A DNA stretch of 64,000 nt from Tectiglobus sp965224045. Lineage in GTDB: Bacteria; Pseudomonadota; Alphaproteobacteria; Rhizobiales; Hyphomicrobiaceae. The translations under genes were made by a program, and so were the position numbers. Positions 60,255 through 64,000 of this stretch are shown in pieces. Position 1 is the stretch's first letter. Every line of letters starts with the position of its first letter. Location: NCBI GenBank assembly GCA_965224045.1, contig CBDCYD010000015.1:620001-684000 (forward strand), given 5' to 3'. The notes under the pieces were generated by a model. The model had not been told where the DNA came from. It worked only from the letters and a program-made list of their open reading frames with translations, and did no database searches.

Positions 60255-60287
60255 GGCCGCATGCCTTCCAAACGCAACGCCGCTGGT

Positions 60288-61241
60288 TTACTGAGCCGCC
60301 GCCGGCGCACCTCGTGTCACACCCGACCAGTCGCGCTTGACGCCGAGATAAGCCAGCAGCGGGGCGGCAATGAAGATCGACGAATAGGTACCGATGACCA
60401 CGCCAAACATCATGGCAAACGTAAAGTTGCGGATCACCTCGCCACCAAGTACGTAGAGCGCGATGAGGACGATGAGTGTGGTCAAGCTGGTCATCAACGT
60501 GCGCGCAAGGGTTTCATTGATGGACCGGTTGAGAAGTTGGGCGATCTCCATCTTCTTGTAGCGCCTCAAATTCTCGCGGATGCGGTCAGACACAACTACC
60601 GTGTCGTTGACGGAGTAGCCGAGAATTGTAAGCAATGCCGCGACGGTCGAAAGATCGAACTCGAGCTGCAGGAGCGAGAAGACGCCGACTGTAATCAACA
60701 CGTCGTGGGTCAGTGCAACCACCGCGCCGACCGCGAACTGCCACTCGAAGCGAAACCAGACGTAAAGAATAATCGCGATGATCGAACAGAGCACGGCGAT
60801 CAGTCCTGTCGTGCGCAATTCGCCGGATACCGCCGGTCCGACCACCTCCGTGCGGCGCTGCTCGTAATTGTCGCCAATGGCTGCAAGCACCTTTGCTAGG
60901 GCCGCCTGCTGAGCCTTTTCGCCACCGGATTGCTGCTCGATGCGGATCAGGATGTCCTTGTCGGAGCCAAAGGTCTGAATCTGCACATCACCGAGACCAA
61001 GACCACTTACCGCGCTGCGGATCTGGCCGATTTCCGCTTTACCGCTCTTTGCCTGCACTTCGATCATCGAGCCGCCTTTGAAGTCGACGCCGTAGTTCAG
61101 GCCGACCGCGGCAAACAGGATGAGCGAGATGACGGCTGCGATGCCCGAAATGACATATGCGAAGCGAGAGAACTCCATGAAAGGCAATTCGCTCTTCAAA
61201 TGAAACAAGCGATGGCCTTTGATATTCGGGATGAACGACAT
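60288..61241 (-). CDS. secF: Protein translocase subunit SecF
   Basis: This 317-residue membrane protein has six hydrophobic helices, the opening GVDFKGGSMIEVQ, LTHDVLITVGVFSL and GYSVNDTVVVSDRIRENLRRYK, which is the SecF signature. With SecD it uses the proton gradient to pull exported proteins into the periplasm. A GAGGTAG lies upstream of the ATG. It follows secD with a 35-bp gap and is followed by the NDUFAF3-like gene. Confidence 0.97.
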   Translation of the reverse strand: MSFIPNIKGHRLFHLKSELPFMEFSRFAYVISGIAAVISLILFAAVGLNYGVDFKGGSMIEVQAKSGKAEIGQIRSAVSGLGLGDVQIQTFGSDKDILIRIEQQSGGEKAQQAALAKVLAAIGDNYEQRRTEVVGPAVSGELRTTGLIAVLCSIIAIILYVWFRFEWQFAVGAVVALTHDVLITVGVFSLLQLEFDLSTVAALLTILGYSVNDTVVVSDRIRENLRRYKKMEIAQLLNRSINETLARTLMTSLTTLIVLIALYVLGGEVIRNFTFAMMFGVVIGTYSSIFIAAPLLAYLGVKRDWSGVTRGAPAAAQ

Positions 61242-61276
61242 TGTTTGCTACCTCTGTTCGCGGTGCGGCGGCGGCC

Positions 61277-62899
61277 TCAGATCGGTACGTCGACGTTGCG
61301 CGTCTTGCGCCGTTCCATCTGCAGCCACATGGCGATCATCAAACGTACGACCGTTACCGCGGTGAAGATCGATGTGAATATGCCGATCGAGAGTGTCACC
61401 GCGAAGCCGCGGATCGGACCGGAGCCCAGCCAGAACATGATGATCGCGGCGGCAAGCGTGGTGAGCTGGCTGTCGAGGATGGTCACCATGGCGCGGCCGA
61501 ATCCGGAGTCTATGGCGGCTATTGCCGTCTTGCCGGCGCGAAGTTCCTCGCGAATGCGTTCGTAAATCAACACGTTGGCATCGACCGCCATACCGATGGT
61601 GAGGATCAATCCGGCGATTCCCGGAAGGGTCAGCACCGATCCAATGGTCGACATGATGGCAACGATAAACAGCGCGTTCAGCACCAGGCCGACGACGGCA
61701 AAAAAACCAAATGTGCCGTAAACCCACAGCGTCAGGAGCACTGTCGCAACCGCGCCGACGATGCCGGCCAGGCGCCCGGACGCAATGCTGTCGGCGCCAA
61801 GCGACGGGCCGACGGAGCGCTCCTCGACAACGGTCAGATCAGCGGGCAGGGCACCGGAGCGAAGCTGGATGGCAAGGTCGTTGGCGTCCTTGACCGAAAA
61901 TCCGCCGGAGATCTGACCGGATCCGCCCAGGATCGGCTCGCGCACGACCGGTGCCGACAGCACCTTGTTGTCGAGCACGATTGCGAACGGGCGATTGACG
62001 TTCTCGGACGTGAACTTGGCGAATGCGCGGGCACCCTCCTGATTGAAGGTGAAGAGGATAATCGGCTCGTTGGTTCGCTGATCGAAACCCTGCGAGGCAC
62101 TCTTGAGCTGGTCGCCACGCACCACGGCGGTGTCTTTCAGGAAATAGTACGAACCGGCGGCGTCGGACCCAGGTGCGGCCTGATAAGAACGGTAGTCGCC
62201 ACGCGGCGGACGCAACTCCGCCGACAGGCCGTCCGTCGGGTGAACTTCGTGAAAACTCAACTTGGCGGTTTTGCCGATCAGGTCCTTCAGACCCTGTGTG
62301 TCCTGGACGCCCGGCACCTGCACGAGGATGCGATCGGCGCCTTGGCGCGTGATGTTCGGTTCGCTGGTACCGAATGCATCGACACGCCGCCTAACCGTCT
62401 CGATCGCACCGCTCATCGCCTCGGTGATGCGCTGCTTGAGGCCGGCCTCGTTGATCGTGACATGGATCACCCGATCACTGATCTGCTTGACGGCGAGATC
62501 ACGCTCGTCGGTGCCGGCAAATATATTGGCCGACAGAGGCTGGGCGAGCTGACGCATTTCACGCAGCGCCTTTTCCATGTCGGCCGGATTGCTCAAGCGC
62601 GTCTGCACGCCGTTCGAGATCCGGCCGGTGATGCCGCCGATCTTGGCGTTGATCAAGCGCTGGCGTACATCACCGCGCAAATTCTTGATCATGTTTGCGC
62701 GCAGTTCCTTGGTGTCCATCGCATAGAGCAAATGCGCACCGCCGCGTAGGTCGAGACCAAGGGAGAGTTGCTTCTTGGGCAGCCAGTCGGGCCATGACTT
62801 GACCACCTCGGCAGAGAAAAAGTTGGGCGAGGCGAGAACCAGAGCGGCAAGGCAAAGGCCAATGATCGAGAATATTTTCCAGCGCGCAAAATGGAGCAT
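61277..62899 (-). CDS. secD: Protein translocase subunit SecD
   Basis: This 540-residue protein has an N-terminal helix, LGLDLRGGAHLLYAMD, the large periplasmic P1 domain (about 60-350) and a C-terminal block of five helices with TVVEERSVGPSLGADSI and GMAVDANVLIYERIREELRAGK. It forms the SecDF complex. It is 211 bp downstream of yajC on the same strand. Shine-Dalgarno is weak (GAAGAAG before the ATG). Confidence 0.97.
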   Translation of the reverse strand: MLHFARWKIFSIIGLCLAALVLASPNFFSAEVVKSWPDWLPKKQLSLGLDLRGGAHLLYAMDTKELRANMIKNLRGDVRQRLINAKIGGITGRISNGVQTRLSNPADMEKALREMRQLAQPLSANIFAGTDERDLAVKQISDRVIHVTINEAGLKQRITEAMSGAIETVRRRVDAFGTSEPNITRQGADRILVQVPGVQDTQGLKDLIGKTAKLSFHEVHPTDGLSAELRPPRGDYRSYQAAPGSDAAGSYYFLKDTAVVRGDQLKSASQGFDQRTNEPIILFTFNQEGARAFAKFTSENVNRPFAIVLDNKVLSAPVVREPILGGSGQISGGFSVKDANDLAIQLRSGALPADLTVVEERSVGPSLGADSIASGRLAGIVGAVATVLLTLWVYGTFGFFAVVGLVLNALFIVAIMSTIGSVLTLPGIAGLILTIGMAVDANVLIYERIREELRAGKTAIAAIDSGFGRAMVTILDSQLTTLAAAIIMFWLGSGPIRGFAVTLSIGIFTSIFTAVTVVRLMIAMWLQMERRKTRNVDVPI

Positions 62900-62979
62900 G
62901 ACTAGGGCTTCTTCAACGTTGTTCCCGATTGGAGACTGTTCGGGAGCTTATGGCCGGCTTCGGGCCGGGCGCGACCCGC

Positions 62980-63001
62980 TCATGGCCGAATCATGGCCGA
63001 A
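62980..63001. repeat. 11-bp tandem duplication between yajC and secD
   Basis: TCATGGCCGAA occurs twice in direct succession (62980-62990 and 62991-63001) in the 211-bp gap. It may be a simple slippage product. No regulatory role can be assigned. Confidence 0.6.
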
Positions 63002-63110
63002 CGGGTGTTGCGGATTTAGTGGCGCGGGCGGGATTGGGCAACCCTGGCCCTGGCGATCAGGCCAGCGACCGCGAGCGGCAGCGGTCTCACCGCCGCCGTA
63101 CCGGGCAGTG

Positions 63111-63440
63111 TCAGTCCTTGACCGGCTCGCCCTTGACGCGAACCTCTGAAATCGTGCCCTTGACCACGCGCACCTTGGTATTCTCGGCGATCTCAACCTC
63201 GATCTCGTTGCCGTCGTCCTTGACCCGGGTTACTTTTCCAATGACCCCGCCGGACGTGACGACCGTGTCGCCGCGCCGGATGTTCGCCACCATTTCCTGG
63301 TGCGCCTTCATGCGCTGTTGCTGTGGGCGAAACAGCAGGAAATAGAAGATGACGATCATCAGCATGATCGGCAGCAGCTGCACAAAGAAGTCACCGCCGC
63401 CGGCTCCGCCGGCCTGCGCATAAGCTGGGGTGATGAACAT
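63111..63440 (-). CDS. yajC: Preprotein translocase subunit YajC
   Basis: This 109-residue protein has a short N-terminus, one membrane helix (QLLPIMLMIVIFYFLLF) followed by RPQQQRMKAHQEMVANIRRGDTVVTSGGVIGKV, the YajC signature. It associates with SecDF-YidC at the inner membrane. It is the first gene of the yajC-secD-secF-NDUFAF3-like-NDUFAF6-like unit and diverges from the DUF815 ATPase across 257 bp. Confidence 0.96.
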   Translation of the reverse strand: MFITPAYAQAGGAGGGDFFVQLLPIMLMIVIFYFLLFRPQQQRMKAHQEMVANIRRGDTVVTSGGVIGKVTRVKDDGNEIEVEIAENTKVRVVKGTISEVRVKGEPVKD

Positions 63441-63494
63441 GAGCGCCTGTGCACCTCTTGATTAGGCTTCGTATGGCAAAAACGCAGGACATCG

Positions 63495-63520
63495 CGGTTT
63501 GCGTTCGCGATCGCAAGCCG
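63495..63520. repeat. Inverted repeat in the yajC / DUF815 divergent promoter region
   Basis: CGGTTTGCG (63495-63503) pairs with CGCAAGCCG (63512-63520) with one G-T wobble around an 8-base centre that is itself near-palindromic (TTCGCGAT). Two copies of CTATAGATC follow at 63540-63548 and 63637-63645; TATAGAT resembles a -10 element. A shared operator or promoters for the divergent genes is possible. Confidence 0.35.
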
Positions 63521-63697
63521 ACGTCCGGTTTGGCGGCGACTATAGATCCTCGCACCGCTATTGCAACGCCGCAGCCGGAGCTGCACGGCCAGCGTGACGC
63601 AGTGCCCCACCGGGTGCCGCTTTGGCCCGCCAAGGCCTATAGATCGCCCGCCGAGACCGAATTCCGGCCATGTATCCAGCACTAGGGCTTCGACATC

Positions 63698-64000
63698 ATG
63701 AGTGGCGCAAAGACAGAGCTTTTGGCACGCATTGCAGATGCACTCGACCGGCTCGCGCCGCCGTTGCCACCGGAGCCGGACTTTTCTGCGGCCGAGGCGT
63801 TTATCTGGCAAACGGACCCGGACAATTTCCAGCCGGTCAAGCACATCAACCGAATTCCGCTGGGGCTGCTGCAGGGCGTCGAGCGGCCAGCCGATCAGTT
63901 GCTTGAGAACACGCGTCGGTTTGCGGCCGGCTTTCCGGCCAACAATGCGCTTTTGTGGGGTGCGCGCGGCATGGGCAAGTCGTCCCTGGTCAAGGCGGCC
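63698..64000 (+). CDS. ATP-binding protein, DUF815 (AAA+), 3' end outside window
   Basis: The first 101 codons are visible. The sequence reads FIWQTDPDNFQPVKHINRIP, LLENTRRFAAGFPANNALLWG and ends in the Walker A motif GARGMGKSSLVKA, a pattern matching the DUF815 family of predicted AAA+ ATPases found beside yajC-secDF in alphaproteobacteria. The catalytic Walker B and sensor regions lie beyond the window. Function is not established. It is divergent from yajC. Confidence 0.88.
   Translation, partial: MSGAKTELLARIADALDRLAPPLPPEPDFSAAEAFIWQTDPDNFQPVKHINRIPLGLLQGVERPADQLLENTRRFAAGFPANNALLWGARGMGKSSLVKAA

Noticed and set aside
1..64000. tRNA, rRNA, CRISPR, insertion sequence or prophage
   Set aside because: No cloverleaf-like segment, repeat-spacer array, transposase or integrase frame was found on either strand by reading; a tRNA or CRISPR scan would settle this.

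Overview
The window is a 64 kb piece of a high-GC alphaproteobacterial chromosome, most likely Hyphomicrobiales (Rhizobiales) or a close relative. The evidence for this placement is the yajC-secD-secF-Mth938 block, the hflK-hflC-DUF2065-degP block, a DinB with an N-terminal Cys-rich extension, a Psd of the small rhizobial type, and many short secreted Cys-rich proteins. Genus and species cannot be read from the sequence. I saw no rRNA, tRNA, CRISPR array, insertion sequence or prophage.

Positions 1-36.5 kb are accessory catabolic DNA made of short operons for small organic acids and CoA thioesters. They hold two class III CoA-transferases, an M19 dipeptidase-like protein with an altered metal site, an enolase-superfamily enzyme, SDR and luciferase-type oxidoreductases, and a minus-strand operon (15231 down to 6817) of TauD-type dioxygenase, DUF3604 protein, hydantoinase B, hydantoinase A and an alpha/beta hydrolase. 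A phytanoyl-CoA-dioxygenase-like gene and an alpha/beta hydrolase diverge from that operon. Next come a DnaQ-exonuclease/CBS/DUF294 fusion, a frameshifted hydrolase, and a plus-strand beta-oxidation-like operon (21672-26885: MaoC, LLM, BadH-like SDR, acyl-CoA dehydrogenase, crotonase, SDR). These are followed by a minus-strand feruloyl-CoA synthase cluster with a DOPA 4,5-dioxygenase-family protein, a 3-hydroxyisobutyrate-dehydrogenase-like enzyme, an orphan form-II CoxL-like molybdoenzyme, a MscS-like membrane protein and another PhyH-type dioxygenase.

Positions 36.8-48.4 kb are mixed. They carry a small secreted protein with a clear terminator, dinB, a bifunctional mannose-1-phosphate guanylyltransferase, a TauD/M20 pair that overlaps by 23 bp, an MBL/crotonase pair, a long palindromic element (44319-44376), a flavoprotein, and chrB-chrA.

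Positions 48.5-64 kb are mostly housekeeping: psd, degP, DUF2065, hflC, hflK, folA, a thioesterase, ridA, trmFO, a large secreted SGNH hydrolase, homologues of the mitochondrial complex I assembly factors NDUFAF6 and NDUFAF3, secF, secD, yajC and the start of a divergent AAA+ ATPase. This part handles inner-membrane protein insertion and quality control.

The best leads for undescribed biology are the DUF3604/hydantoinase/TauD operon, the exonuclease-CBS-nucleotidyltransferase fusion, the M19 subfamily without its HxD metal motif, the BadH-like ring-degradation operon with MaoC and LLM partners, and the feruloyl-CoA synthase/DOPA dioxygenase pairing.
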